Below the pieces are notes generated by a model. That model was given only the letters and a program-made list of their open reading frames with translations. It was not told where the DNA came from and made no database searches. A DNA stretch of 64,000 bases from Frankia sp. QA3 (GTDB taxonomy: Bacteria > Actinomycetota > Actinomycetes > Frankiales > Frankiaceae), in NCBI RefSeq assembly GCF_000262465.1, contig NZ_CM001489.1:2600597-2664596 (forward strand), given 5' to 3'. This document shows positions 28,024 to 36,504 of the stretch, piece by piece. A program made the position numbers and the translations under genes. How positions within the stretch are numbered: position 1 is the first letter of the stretch; the number at the start of each line of letters is the position of its first letter.

Positions 28024-28974
28024 ATGTCCCAGGCTGCCGCCGTCTCCCAGACCACCGCCGTCTCCGGGACCACCGCCGTCTCCGGGACCGCGAGGCCGGG
28101 GTATGCCAGCCCGACCGACGTGGCGACCTACGGCGAGTACACGATCAGACGGGACCCCGCGGACACCCGGCCGCTGTACCGGTTCACCGGGCGGATCACC
28201 GCGGACGGGTCGAGCGGATTCCCGGCCGAGCCGGGCCGCTACCACATCTACGCCGGCTGGTTCTGCCCGTGGGCACACCGCGTCACCCTCGAGCGTGCGC
28301 TCCACGGGCTCGAGGACGTCGTCAGCGTCTCCTACGTCGACGGCACCCGCGACGCCCGCGGCTGGGCGTTCCGCGAGACCTACGGCCCGGACCCGGTCAA
28401 CGGCTTCACCCTGCTGCGCGACGCCTACGAGCTGACTGAGCCGGGCTTCGACGGCCACGTCTCCGTCCCGACGCTGTGGGACCGCAAGACCGGTCAGGTC
28501 GTGTCCAACGACTTCAGCGGCTTGGGGATCGACCTGGCCACCCAGTTCGGCCGCTGGTCGAACGGCGCCGACACCTACCCCGAGCACCTGCGCGCCGAGA
28601 TCGCGCAGCTCGACTCCTGGATCGGCCCGGCGGTGAACCACGGGGTGCACCGGGCGGCGCACGACGAGGCGGTCCGCGCGACGCTGCTCGACGCGTTCGC
28701 GACGCTCGACACCCGGCTCGCCGACGCCCCGTACCTGGTGGGCGGCCAGCTGACGGAGGCCGACGTGCGCCTGTGGGTCTCCCTGGTCCGCTACCGCGGC
28801 CGCCGCCACGACCTGGCGACCCTGCCGCCACTGTCGGACTACCCGCACCTGTGGTCCTACGCCCGCACCCTCTACCAGCTCCCCGCCTTCCACGCGACGA
28901 CCGACTTCTCCACCTTCTCGGAGCCGACCGCCGTCCTGACCGCCTGGGAGACCGCGCCCAGCGACGACGCGTAG
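28024..28974 (+). CDS. Xi-class glutathione transferase / glutathionyl-hydroquinone reductase-like
   Basis: A 316-residue protein. The catalytic CPWAHR motif (Cys 81) within AGWFCPWAHRVTLERAL is typical of Xi-class transferases (YqjG/ECM4), which in actinobacteria often act with mycothiol or related thiols on quinones. VPTLWDRKTGQVVSND is the thioredoxin-fold cis-Pro/thiol-binding region; the C-terminal helical domain runs from about 180 to 300 (FATLDTRLADAPYLVGGQLTEADVRLWVSLVRY). ATG 28024 has GAGGAGG a few bases upstream. The first 25 residues come from three 18-bp repeats and look disordered. It follows the TauD-like gene by 222 bp on the same strand. Confidence 0.88.
   Translation: MSQAAAVSQTTAVSGTTAVSGTARPGYASPTDVATYGEYTIRRDPADTRPLYRFTGRITADGSSGFPAEPGRYHIYAGWFCPWAHRVTLERALHGLEDVVSVSYVDGTRDARGWAFRETYGPDPVNGFTLLRDAYELTEPGFDGHVSVPTLWDRKTGQVVSNDFSGLGIDLATQFGRWSNGADTYPEHLRAEIAQLDSWIGPAVNHGVHRAAHDEAVRATLLDAFATLDTRLADAPYLVGGQLTEADVRLWVSLVRYRGRRHDLATLPPLSDYPHLWSYARTLYQLPAFHATTDFSTFSEPTAVLTAWETAPSDDA
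28036..28089 (+). repeat. Three 18-bp in-frame repeats at the GST start
   Basis: Units at 28036-28053, 28054-28071 and 28072-28089; the last two are identical (ACCGCCGTCTCCGGGACC). They encode Thr-Ala-Val-Ser-Gly-Thr-type hexapeptides. Same unit length as the repeats in the OYE gene 2.8 kb upstream, different sequence. Confidence 0.9.
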
Positions 28975-29214
28975 GCGCATCGGGACGAACGCCGGGACGG
29001 TGCTCCAGCGGCCACCATCCCGGCGCCCCAGGTTCCGGCGGGTTCATGTCGCCGGCCGGCCCGGCTTCCTCTCGTCCGCCCCCGCAAGCAGCGGCGGCTC
29101 GAGCACAGCCCACCGCCGTTCGTCAGATCACCCCGCGCCACACAACAGATCATCCAGACGATATGACGCCAGCCGACCGCTAGCAGCACACAACATCCAC
29201 TTTCAAAACAGACC

Positions 29215-29610
29215 CTAGTTCAGCCCAGCGCTGGACGACTCGCTGGCCTCGTCGAGGTTACTGACGAGCGCGTCCGGTGCACGCATCCGCCACGCGTCGG
29301 TTACGAGCTCCCCCAGACGTTCGACCGCTACCTCCGCCAGGCGCACCATCACCAGGGGCCATCCATCGTAACCAGGCGTGGTGAAGAAAATGTCGGGTTC
29401 GCCGAGCAGGAGAGCCTGTTTTTCGGCCTCATCGCCGACGAACAGCACCGCGATATCGGTTCGGATCAGGCGCGGCTTCCCCGGCATGCGCTCGGGATAG
29501 GACCAGACGAACCCCTTGTTGGCCACCCGGAAGTCAAAGCCGTCGCTCTCGATCTCCACCACGTGAGGCAGAGCCAGCGCCAACCGGCGCACGTCGTCGG
29601 CGTCAGCCAT
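29215..29610 (-). CDS. MmcQ/YjbR family protein
   Basis: A 131-residue member of the MmcQ/YjbR (CyaY-like fold) family. Diagnostic segments are VRRLALALPHVVEIESDGFDFRVANKGFVW, then LFVGDEAEKQALLLGEPDIFFTTPGYDGWPLVMVRL and ELVTDAWRMRAP. Some members bind DNA; physiological role unknown. ATG 29610 follows GGGAGGACCGCG, a good ribosome-binding site. Single gene, with the endonuclease V remnant upstream on the other strand. Confidence 0.85.
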   Translation of the reverse strand: MADADDVRRLALALPHVVEIESDGFDFRVANKGFVWSYPERMPGKPRLIRTDIAVLFVGDEAEKQALLLGEPDIFFTTPGYDGWPLVMVRLAEVAVERLGELVTDAWRMRAPDALVSNLDEASESSSAGLN

Positions 29611-29755
29611 CGCGGTCCTCCCACAGCGTGCCCTCCGTATACGAAGAGGCTACCCGCCGGAAGCCGAACTGCGGACGAAGGGCATCTACAGCGGTCACCC
29701 GGCGCTGTCCACGCACAAACTTGTGGACGCGCTCCTCCCGCGCGTGGCGATCCGT

Positions 29756-29885
29756 CATCGCCGCGCCGGCCTGGGAGGTCATCGCCTCGGCGACGGCGGT
29801 GGGCCGGGCGGCGTTTCCCTCATCGCCGCGCCGGCCTGGGAGGTCATCGCCTCGGCGACGGCGGTGGGCCGGGCGGCGTTTCCCT
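29756..29885. repeat. Perfect 65-bp tandem duplication
   Basis: Two identical 65-bp units, 29756-29820 and 29821-29885, both starting CATCGCCGCGCCGGCC and ending GGCGTTTCCCT. The unit length is not a multiple of three, so it shifts the frame of the endonuclease V remnant it lies in. Confidence 0.95.
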
Positions 29886-29960
29886 ACATCCCGGGCCTGC
29901 TGTCGTTTCGGGAACTGCCGCCGCTGCTCGACGCATGGAACACCGTTCTGAACCGCCCCG
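29819..29960 (+). pseudogene. Endonuclease V fragment
   Basis: The frame reads WEVIASATAVGRAAFPYIPGLLSFRELPPLLDAW. This contains the PYIPGLLSFRE signature of endonuclease V (deaminated-DNA repair nuclease), including the conserved Tyr and the Glu of the active-site region. Only this central part is recognisable; the upstream part is disrupted by the 65-bp duplication and the C-terminal half is missing before the ctaD gene. Confidence 0.65.
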
Positions 29961-30010
29961 GGTTCGCAAAGAACCCGAGGCGGTTCACCCGCTCACGTGA
30001 GCCGTGTTTC

Positions 30011-31705
30011 TCAGGTACTCAGCTCCGGGGCGGCGCGGTGCTCGATCGCCTCGCCCGCCGCGAGCGTCGAGTGATGCAGGTCGAACGCGGGACGCTCGGA
30101 GCGGATCCGCGGCAGCGACCGGAAGTTGTGCCGCGGCGGTGGGCAGGACGTCGCCCATTCCAGCGAGTTGCCGTACCCCCATGGGTCGTCCACCGTCACG
30201 ATCTGCCCCTTCCGGTACGACAACCACAGGTTGTACAGGAACGGCAGGGTCGACAGCGCAAGCACGAAGCTGCCAGCGGTGGCGATGGTGTTCAGCGTGG
30301 TGAAGCCGTCCTCCGGAGTGTAGTCGGCGTATCGGCGCGGCATGCCCCTGACGCCGAGCCAGTGATCCACCAGGAAGGTCGCGTGGAAGCCGACGAACAT
30401 CGTCCAGAAGTGAATCTTCGCGAGCCGCTCGTTCATCATCCGGCCGGTGACCTTCGGGAACCAGAAGTACACCCCGCCGAAACCGGCGAACAGCAGGCCG
30501 GCGACGACGTAGTGGAAGTGGCCGACGACGAAGTAGCTGTCCGACACGTGGAAGTCGACCGGGGGGCTGGCCAGCAGGACACCGGTCAGACCACCGAACA
30601 GGAACGTCACCAGGAAGCCGACGGCGAACAACATCGGCGCCTCGAAGGTGATCTCCCCGCGCCACATCGTGCCGATCCAGTTGAAGAACTTGACCCCGGT
30701 GGGCACCGCGATGAGAAACGTCAGGAAGGCGAAGAACGGCAGCAGCGCCGCGCCGGTGACGTACATGTGATGCGCCCACACGGCGATCGCCAGCGCCCCG
30801 ATGCCGATGGTCGCGTAGACCAGTCCCTTGTAGCCGAACAACGGCTTGCGGGAGAACACCGGGATGATCTCCGTGATGATCCCGAAGAAGGGCAGGGCGA
30901 TGATGTACACCTCGGGATGCCCGAAGAACCAGAACAGGTGTTGCCAGAGGATGGCGCCGCCGTTGCTCGCGTCGAAGACGTGCGTGCCGAACCGCCGGTC
31001 GGCCTCCAGGGCGATCAGCGCGGCCGCGAGCACCGGGAAGGCGATGAGCACCAGGATCGAGGTCACCAGCAGGTTCCAGCAGAAGATCGGTAGCCGGAAC
31101 ATCGTCATACCGGGCGCCCGCAGGCACAGGATCGTCGTGATGAAGTTGACCGCGCCCAGGATGGTACCCAGACCGGAGACGGTCAGGCCCACCACCCACA
31201 GGTCACTGCCGACGCCCGGCGAGTAGGCGGCGTTCGACAGCGGCGCATAGGCGAACCAGCCGAAGGAGGCGGCGCCGTTCGGCGTGAGGAAGCCCGCGGT
31301 GACCGTCAGGCTGCCGAAAAACCAAAACCAGAACGACAACGCGTTCAGCCGTGGAAAGGCCACGTCCGGCGCGCCGATCTGCAGCGGGACCAGATAGTTC
31401 GCGAACGCGAACGCGATCGGCGTCGCGAACATCAGCAGCATCAGCGTGCCGTGCATCGTGAACAGCTGGTTGTACTGCTCGTTCGAAATGTACTGCAGGC
31501 CCGGCTTGGTGAGCTCGGCCCGCATGAACATCGCCAGGACTCCAGCGAACGCGAAGAACAGTAGCGAGACTATGAAGTACAGCAGCGCGATGTCCTTGTG
31601 CGACGTCGTCCGCACGTACTGCAACAGGGTCTTCACAGCCCTGGGTGGGGCCTCGCCCACCGGCGGGTCCGTATGCCCGGCCGGCGTATCGTGCACCAGT
31701 GTCAC
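30011..31705 (-). CDS. ctaD: Cytochrome c oxidase subunit I
   Basis: A 564-residue catalytic subunit of the aa3-type cytochrome c oxidase, a multi-pass membrane protein of the respiratory chain. Heme a ligand His in [10 protein letters not shown]; CuB His and the cross-linked Tyr in [12 protein letters not shown]; two more CuB His in AHHMYVTG; heme a3 and heme a His in VVGHFHYVV. About twelve hydrophobic helices. GTG 31705 ([10 protein letters not shown]) is chosen because GGGAGC lies at the right distance and upstream sequence is not conserved-looking. The C-terminal tail ([21 protein letters not shown]) is the usual actinobacterial extension. Other oxidase genes are not adjacent, so this may be an extra copy. 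Confidence 0.95.
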   Translation of the reverse strand: MTLVHDTPAGHTDPPVGEAPPRAVKTLLQYVRTTSHKDIALLYFIVSLLFFAFAGVLAMFMRAELTKPGLQYISNEQYNQLFTMHGTLMLLMFATPIAFAFANYLVPLQIGAPDVAFPRLNALSFWFWFFGSLTVTAGFLTPNGAASFGWFAYAPLSNAAYSPGVGSDLWVVGLTVSGLGTILGAVNFITTILCLRAPGMTMFRLPIFCWNLLVTSILVLIAFPVLAAALIALEADRRFGTHVFDASNGGAILWQHLFWFFGHPEVYIIALPFFGIITEIIPVFSRKPLFGYKGLVYATIGIGALAIAVWAHHMYVTGAALLPFFAFLTFLIAVPTGVKFFNWIGTMWRGEITFEAPMLFAVGFLVTFLFGGLTGVLLASPPVDFHVSDSYFVVGHFHYVVAGLLFAGFGGVYFWFPKVTGRMMNERLAKIHFWTMFVGFHATFLVDHWLGVRGMPRRYADYTPEDGFTTLNTIATAGSFVLALSTLPFLYNLWLSYRKGQIVTVDDPWGYGNSLEWATSCPPPRHNFRSLPRIRSERPAFDLHHSTLAAGEAIEHRAAPELST

Positions 31706-31989
31706 ATTCCGCTCCCAATGGTGTTGCCGCTGCCGGCGGTGGTGCGCGGTCCCGGCGTCGGGTTTCATGACCGCCGCCGGGCAGTCCACAATGAATGTGT
31801 CGTCACCGTCGGCGGGGACGGGCCCGGCGGATAGCCGGCCCCGCGCCGCACGGCTCGGCGCACCGGCCGAGGAACCTGCCGGCGCTGGTCAGGTTATCCG
31901 CGCACCGGTCGTCGCGGCCCGGTCCGACGTCCCGAATTCGAAGGAACTCCGGCACCCGGCACGGGCGCACAAAGTCCCGCCAGGCGGAT

Positions 31990-32130
31990 CCACCATTGGC
32001 CTAATCATTTTTCGACCGACGGACAGGTAGCACCGGTCGGTGAGCTGCCATTCATCGTGGGTTTCGATGGGAACCGCACCGGCCAGGCGTAGCAGCGCCT
32101 GCCCTGGTCGCAACGCAGCCGCGCACAGAC
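31990..32130 (-). mobile_element. IS256-type transposase C-terminal scrap
   Basis: The minus-strand frame reads LLRLAGAVPIETHDEWQLTDRCYLS, resembling the C-terminal end of IS256-family transposases (xRLVGAxLxExHDEWxxxxRYL). Only about 30 residues remain. Confidence 0.5.
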
Positions 32131-32134
32131 ACAA

Positions 32135-32679
32135 CGCTGGGCCACGAAAATCTCCGGGTAGCGGCGCTGGGTGAATAATCTACCCAGACTTGCGGCGCGG
32201 TGGGCCGCTGGCGGTGCTGGGGGCTCGGTACCGGGCGGGCCGACCCCCTACGCCAGTTCGCGGGGCGGACCCGCGGGTCTCGCGGGACGTCGAACCGCCG
32301 GTGGGACTCGGCTGCGGTTGCGGGCACTCGGCGCGCAGGTGCGGGTGTGCGCGTCGCCGCGCCGGCCTGGACCGTGGGGCGGTCATGCCTCGACGGTCGT
32401 CCTGCGCGTTGCGCGGTTTCGCAGGGTCAACGAGTGTCGTTGGGCGAGGTGGCGCGCAGGTGCGCGATCGCGTAGGCGCGGCCGCCGCGTGAGAGCGCGA
32501 GGAGCCGGCGGCGTAGCTGGATCACGAGAGGCGACGATGGCGTCGATCCGGTCGAGGATCTTGCCGTCGAGGACGGTGTCGGCGCCGGTGAGCAGGTCAT
32601 CGAGCTGTCCAGTCGCCCAGCGACCACCGCCGGCACGCGCGCGGCGGATCGGCCCGCCGACCTCGACCAGCGGTTCAGG
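32135..32679. other. No gene recognised
   Basis: 545 bp between the IS256 scrap and the end of the small membrane-protein remnant. Several overlapping frames exist but none shows a family motif or a good start. Confidence 0.4.
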
Positions 32680-32834
32680 TCAGCAGGTAGACCAGCACGA
32701 AGAGAGCCGCCGTCAGTCCCAGGCACCAGGCACCAGGCGAGGACCGATACGGATTCCCTGATCAGCGTGCCCCGGTCCGTCGGCGGCAGCATCTTCGCGT
32801 GGACCGGGTCGTCGTCGATCGGGCTCCTACCCAT
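32680..32834 (-). pseudogene. Small single-span membrane protein broken by a 7-bp duplication
   Basis: ATG 32834 begins MGRSPIDDDPVHAKMLPPTDRG, then LIRESVSVLAWCL. There the 7-mer TGGTGCC is present twice in tandem, shifting the frame. With one copy removed the protein ends AWCLGLTAALFVLVYLLT-stop, a 50-residue protein with one C-terminal transmembrane helix. It starts 15 bp after the stop of the membrane protein at 32849 and probably belonged to the same operon. Function unknown. Confidence 0.6.
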
Positions 32835-32848
32835 CAGTTCCTCCGGGT

Positions 32849-33212
32849 CTACGGGACGTAAACGCTGTCATGGCCCGTCGACGCGCGCATCGCGACCAGC
32901 GGAATGACCAGCATGCCGAAGAAGGTGACCTGGAAGACCACGAACCAGGTTCCGAAGCGAGCGAGCTCGAACTTCCACCTCGGTATGGTGACCTCGTAAT
33001 CGAGCCAGATGAAAGCATGCACCATCCAGTAGACGAGCATGCTGGTCGCCAGGAACAGAAGGCCCCAGGTCAAGCCGCCGCCTGATGGTGTCGGTGATCG
33101 CCAGGACGATGACCAGACCGCCCAGCAAGGGGATGACCCAGTTGAAGAACCATACTCCGCTGGGGTCGATCGGGGCTGGTGGGACCGGCGGCTCGGCCGC
33201 ATGGATTGTCAT
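32849..33212 (-). pseudogene. Multi-span membrane protein of unknown function, frameshifted
   Basis: ATG 33212 overlaps the stop of the upstream gene (ATGA). It reads MTIHAAEPPVPPAP, then VWFFNWVIPLLGGLVIVLAITDTIRRR. At about 33070 the frame shifts by one base, and the other frame continues LTWGLLFLATSMLVYWMVHAFIWLDYEV, FELARFGTWFVVFQVTFFGMLVIPLVAM to the stop at 32849. The joined product is about 120 residues with three to four membrane helices. I do not recognise the family. Its position after P450 and aldehyde dehydrogenase genes suggests an accessory membrane role in that pathway. Confidence 0.6.
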
Positions 33213-33475
33213 CTCATCTCCACTGGAGAGGCTGTGGACCGAACTCTTCCGGACCGTCTACCGGGCGCAATCGCGGTGAGCCGGAGTTCGACGCCGGCCT
33301 TGTCGGACACCGGTTGGCCCAGGGCCTTGACCGTCCCGGTCACCGATCCTGCGTCGATCACGGCAAGGTCGACGCTGGCGATGTGGCGCTCGCGCGCGTA
33401 TTCGGCCATCACCCCCAGCACTCCGGGGAACCTCCCTGACCAGAGAAAGGACCGGTCGCTGGTGAACGACGTCAC
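33209..33475 (-). CDS. Hypothetical protein coupled to a membrane-protein gene
   Basis: An 88-residue protein. GTG 33475 is preferred because GGAGG lies 7 nt upstream. The sequence FLWSGRFPGVLGVMAEYARERHIASVDLAVIDAGSVTGTVKAL is well balanced, with alternating hydrophobic patterns suggesting an alpha/beta fold. No motif I can name. The stop overlaps the ATG of the membrane protein (ATGA at 33209-33212), which supports real translation. It follows the aldehyde dehydrogenase gene by about 180 bp on the same strand. Confidence 0.55.
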   Translation of the reverse strand: MTSFTSDRSFLWSGRFPGVLGVMAEYARERHIASVDLAVIDAGSVTGTVKALGQPVSDKAGVELRLTAIAPGRRSGRVRSTASPVEMR

Positions 33476-33655
33476 GATGTCCCTCCGACCAGGTCTGGCG
33501 AGCGGATTCTGCGGGCTCTGGTCGTACCCAGAGAGAACAAAACAGGCCACGTCCGGGTCGCGAGCGCGAAAGATTCGACCGAATCGGTTCAGACATCCCG
33601 GGTGAGGGGGTCTGTTGTGGTCACGGCTCCTCCTCGGTGCCGGCGGGACGGCCGG

Positions 33656-35128
33656 TCAGCCGCGGGCCACGCCCCAGACGACCGACTTTGTCTGGAGGAA
33701 CTCGTCGAGTCCGTGCTCGCCCCATTCACGGCCCAGCCCGCTCTGTTTGTAGCCGCCGAAGGCGGTGTACGGGCTGAGGCCGCCGCCGCCTCCGTTGATC
33801 GTGACGAACCCGGCGCGGAGCTGCTTCGCGAGGCCGTACGCGCGGACCGGATCGTTCGCCCACGCGGCCGCGGCCAGACCATAGGGACTGTCGTTGGCGA
33901 TCCGCACGGCGTGGGCGTCGTCGTCGAACGGGATGATCACTCCGACCGGGCCGAAGAATTCCGTGCGCGCGATGGTCATGGCATTACCGACCCCGGTGAA
34001 CAGCGTCGGCTCGACGAAATACCCCTTGTCGAGCCCGGCGGGCCGCCCACCGCCGAAGACGATCCGGCCGCCCTCCTCCTCACCGGTACGGATGAGCTTC
34101 TCCACCTTGCCCCGCTGCGCCTCGCTGATGAGCGGGCCCATGGCGGTGTCGGATTCGGCGGGGTTGCCGACCTTGACCTGGGCCAGGGCGGCGGTGACCT
34201 TCTCGACGAGCTCGTCGTGGCGGGAGCGGTGTACGAGGGTGCGGGTCAGCAGGGAGCAGCCCTGCCCGGCGTGGACGGTGATGCCGCCCAGAACGTCGCC
34301 CACGGCGAGGTCAAGGTCGGCGTCGTTGCAGATGATGTTCGCCGACTTGCCGCCGAGCTCCAGCACGACCTTCTTCAGGGTGGGCGCGGCCTGGCCGTAG
34401 ACCATCCGGCCGACGTTGTCCGAGCCGGTGAAGCTGACGAGGTCGACCATCGGGTTGCTGGTCAGTTCCTGCCCCGCCTCGAGGTCACCGGTGACGACGT
34501 TGAGCACGCCGGGAGGAAGCCCGGCCTCGTCGGCGATCTCGGCGATCAGGAAGGACTCGAGCGGTGTCGTGGGAGCGGGCTTCAGCACGGCGGTGCACCC
34601 GGCGGCGAGGGCGGGCGCAAGCTTCATCATGCTGAGGAAGAAGGGGAAGTTGTAGGCGGAGATGAGTCCGACGACGCCGAACGGCTCGCGGCGCAGTACG
34701 CCCTGGCCGATTCCGGCGCCGACGAACGGCATGAGCGGCTTCTCCCAGGCGAAGGAGGGCATCACCCGCTCGGCCATGTCGCGAAAGTGCGCGATCGGGA
34801 TGCCGACCTGGACGGATTCGGCCAGCCAGCGGACCGACCCCGCCTCGACGACGTTCAGATCGACGATCTCGGCCGTCCGCCGTTCCAGCACGGACGCCAT
34901 GCGCAGCATGATCTCGGCGCGTTCCCGAGGTCCCATCCGCGGCCATGGTCCGTCGTCGAACGCCCGCCGGGCGGCCTCGATCGCGCGGACCACGTCGGCG
35001 CGGGTCGCCTGCGGCACCCGGCCGATGATCTCCTCGGTCGCCGGGTTCCGAACCTCGATCTGCTGCGTGCCCTCACCGTCGGTCCATGTCCCGTCGAGGT
35101 AGAGCCGGTAGGAAAGGTTCTCGGTCAT
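33656..35128 (-). CDS. NAD(P)-dependent aldehyde dehydrogenase
   Basis: A 490-residue aldehyde dehydrogenase: oxidises an aldehyde to the acid with NAD(P)+ through a thioester. Catalytic Cys 291 (HAGQGCSLLTR), general-base Glu 257 (VVLELGGKS), oxyanion Asn 160 (SAYNFPF), cofactor Lys 183 (VLKPAP), Rossmann FTGSDNVG, and the C-terminal EFFGPV and SPYGL motifs are all present. Full length. ATG 35128 lies 3 bp after the P450 stop, so the two are co-translated. The P450 upstream suggests successive oxidation of an alkyl or alcohol group; the substrate is unknown. Confidence 0.92.
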   Translation of the reverse strand: MTENLSYRLYLDGTWTDGEGTQQIEVRNPATEEIIGRVPQATRADVVRAIEAARRAFDDGPWPRMGPRERAEIMLRMASVLERRTAEIVDLNVVEAGSVRWLAESVQVGIPIAHFRDMAERVMPSFAWEKPLMPFVGAGIGQGVLRREPFGVVGLISAYNFPFFLSMMKLAPALAAGCTAVLKPAPTTPLESFLIAEIADEAGLPPGVLNVVTGDLEAGQELTSNPMVDLVSFTGSDNVGRMVYGQAAPTLKKVVLELGGKSANIICNDADLDLAVGDVLGGITVHAGQGCSLLTRTLVHRSRHDELVEKVTAALAQVKVGNPAESDTAMGPLISEAQRGKVEKLIRTGEEEGGRIVFGGGRPAGLDKGYFVEPTLFTGVGNAMTIARTEFFGPVGVIIPFDDDAHAVRIANDSPYGLAAAAWANDPVRAYGLAKQLRAGFVTINGGGGGLSPYTAFGGYKQSGLGREWGEHGLDEFLQTKSVVWGVARG

Positions 35129-35131
35129 GCG

Positions 35132-36340
35132 TCAGATCTCCCACCGCAGGCGCAGGGACTCCAGGCCCCACACCCCGCCGCCGTGTTCGAGCGGAACCTG
35201 CACAAGCTCGTAGTCGGGAATGAGGCGGTGCCACTCCTGGAGCAGCACGATCATCTCCTGGCGGGCCAGGTGGGAGCCGAGACAACGGTGCGGGCCGCCG
35301 CCGAAGGAAAGGTGACGGATCGTCTCGCGATCGAAATCGACCCGCTTGGCCTGGGGATAGGCTTCGTCGTCCCGGCCGGCCGCGGAGAGCGGGAAGGCTG
35401 CCATGTCGCCCTTCTTGATCGGACAGCCGTGGAACTCCGCGTCCCGGGTGGCCTTACGGGCGGTCTGCACGATCGGATAGGCCCGTAGGAGCTCCTCCAC
35501 GGCGTGCGGGACCAGTGCGGGCTCGGCCACGATCCTGGCCCGGTCCGCCGGGTGCGTGGCAAGGTGCAGGAGGGCATACGACGACTGGCCGGCGACGGTG
35601 TCGAGACCGGCCATGAACAGCAGCAGAAGGCAGTTGAGCACGTCCGCGTCGGTCACCGGCTCCCCGTCGATCTCCCAGGAAATCGCGGCGCTGACGATGT
35701 CCTGGGCCCGGGGGTCGGGGTTCGCCCGGCGCTCGGCGACGAGCCCGGCGAAATAGGTCTGGACGGCCTGCATACCGCCGAGGCGCACCGAGCCGTCGGG
35801 GTCGCTGTCGTTGTTCTCATGCAGGATCATGTGCTCCCACTGCATGAACTCGTCGAGCTTCTCCCGCGGCATCCCCATGATCTCCAGAAAGATGATGCTG
35901 GGGAACACCTGCGCGAAGTCGCGCACGAAGTCACACTCCCCCCGACCGCGTAGGCCCTCGATGAGTTCGACGGCGAGTCGGTGCTGGTCGGCCTTCATAC
36001 CCTTCGTCCGGCCGGGCGAGAAATATGATCCCAGCAGATGCCGCCATTTCGTGTGCTCCGGCGGGTCAAGCATGATCGGGATCCACCGGTAGGGCGGATC
36101 GGACTCGGTGGGGACGATCACCGAGTTCGACCAGAGATCGGGACGCTGGAGGCCGTCGAGGATCACCGATTGATCCGTGAAGATCCAGTAGCCGCCGGCC
36201 TCGTCCGTGCGCACGGCGGGACGGCCGGTCGCCTGATGGCCGTCCATGCGTTGGAACAGGGATAAGGCCGGGCCGGGTGGCGGTGCTAAGGCATAGTCCA
36301 CGACTGGGCAGGCGCGGACGTCGGCTTCTCTCTCGGTCAT
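35132..36340 (-). CDS. Cytochrome P450
   Basis: A 402-residue soluble bacterial P450 monooxygenase. The I-helix oxygen-activation motif AGLDT (in LFMAGLDTVAGQ), the K-helix ExxR (EELLR), and the heme loop SFGGGPHRCLGSHLARQE with the Cys thiolate ligand are intact. The N-terminal part has the DPPEHTKWRHLLGSYFSPG C-helix region. It needs ferredoxin and a reductase, neither of which is nearby. Followed at 3 bp by the aldehyde dehydrogenase gene and preceded by a phosphotransferase-like gene (164-bp gap that could hold a promoter). Confidence 0.93.
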   Translation of the reverse strand: MTEREADVRACPVVDYALAPPPGPALSLFQRMDGHQATGRPAVRTDEAGGYWIFTDQSVILDGLQRPDLWSNSVIVPTESDPPYRWIPIMLDPPEHTKWRHLLGSYFSPGRTKGMKADQHRLAVELIEGLRGRGECDFVRDFAQVFPSIIFLEIMGMPREKLDEFMQWEHMILHENNDSDPDGSVRLGGMQAVQTYFAGLVAERRANPDPRAQDIVSAAISWEIDGEPVTDADVLNCLLLLFMAGLDTVAGQSSYALLHLATHPADRARIVAEPALVPHAVEELLRAYPIVQTARKATRDAEFHGCPIKKGDMAAFPLSAAGRDDEAYPQAKRVDFDRETIRHLSFGGGPHRCLGSHLARQEMIVLLQEWHRLIPDYELVQVPLEHGGGVWGLESLRLRWEI

Positions 36341-36504
36341 GATGAATCCCTTTTCCTCAGATGGCCACCGAATCGGCTAACTATAGGACCTGGGTCACAT
36401 GTGGAGTAGCCCTCAATGGTGACGGCATGGCCCACTGGTGCTGGCCAGGCAACGAACGACCTCGCCGGCACGGACGTCCTCAGCCAAGGTGGCGGGTTAC
36501 CCGC

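Noticed and set aside
29723-31093. A 456-codon plus-strand frame across ctaD
   Set aside because: Antisense of the conserved oxidase gene; only its first 80 codons (endonuclease V remnant) have homology.
33602-35488. A 628-codon plus-strand frame across the aldehyde dehydrogenase and P450 genes
   Set aside because: Antisense shadow, rich in Asp/Gly/His/Arg; the minus strand encodes full catalytic motifs.
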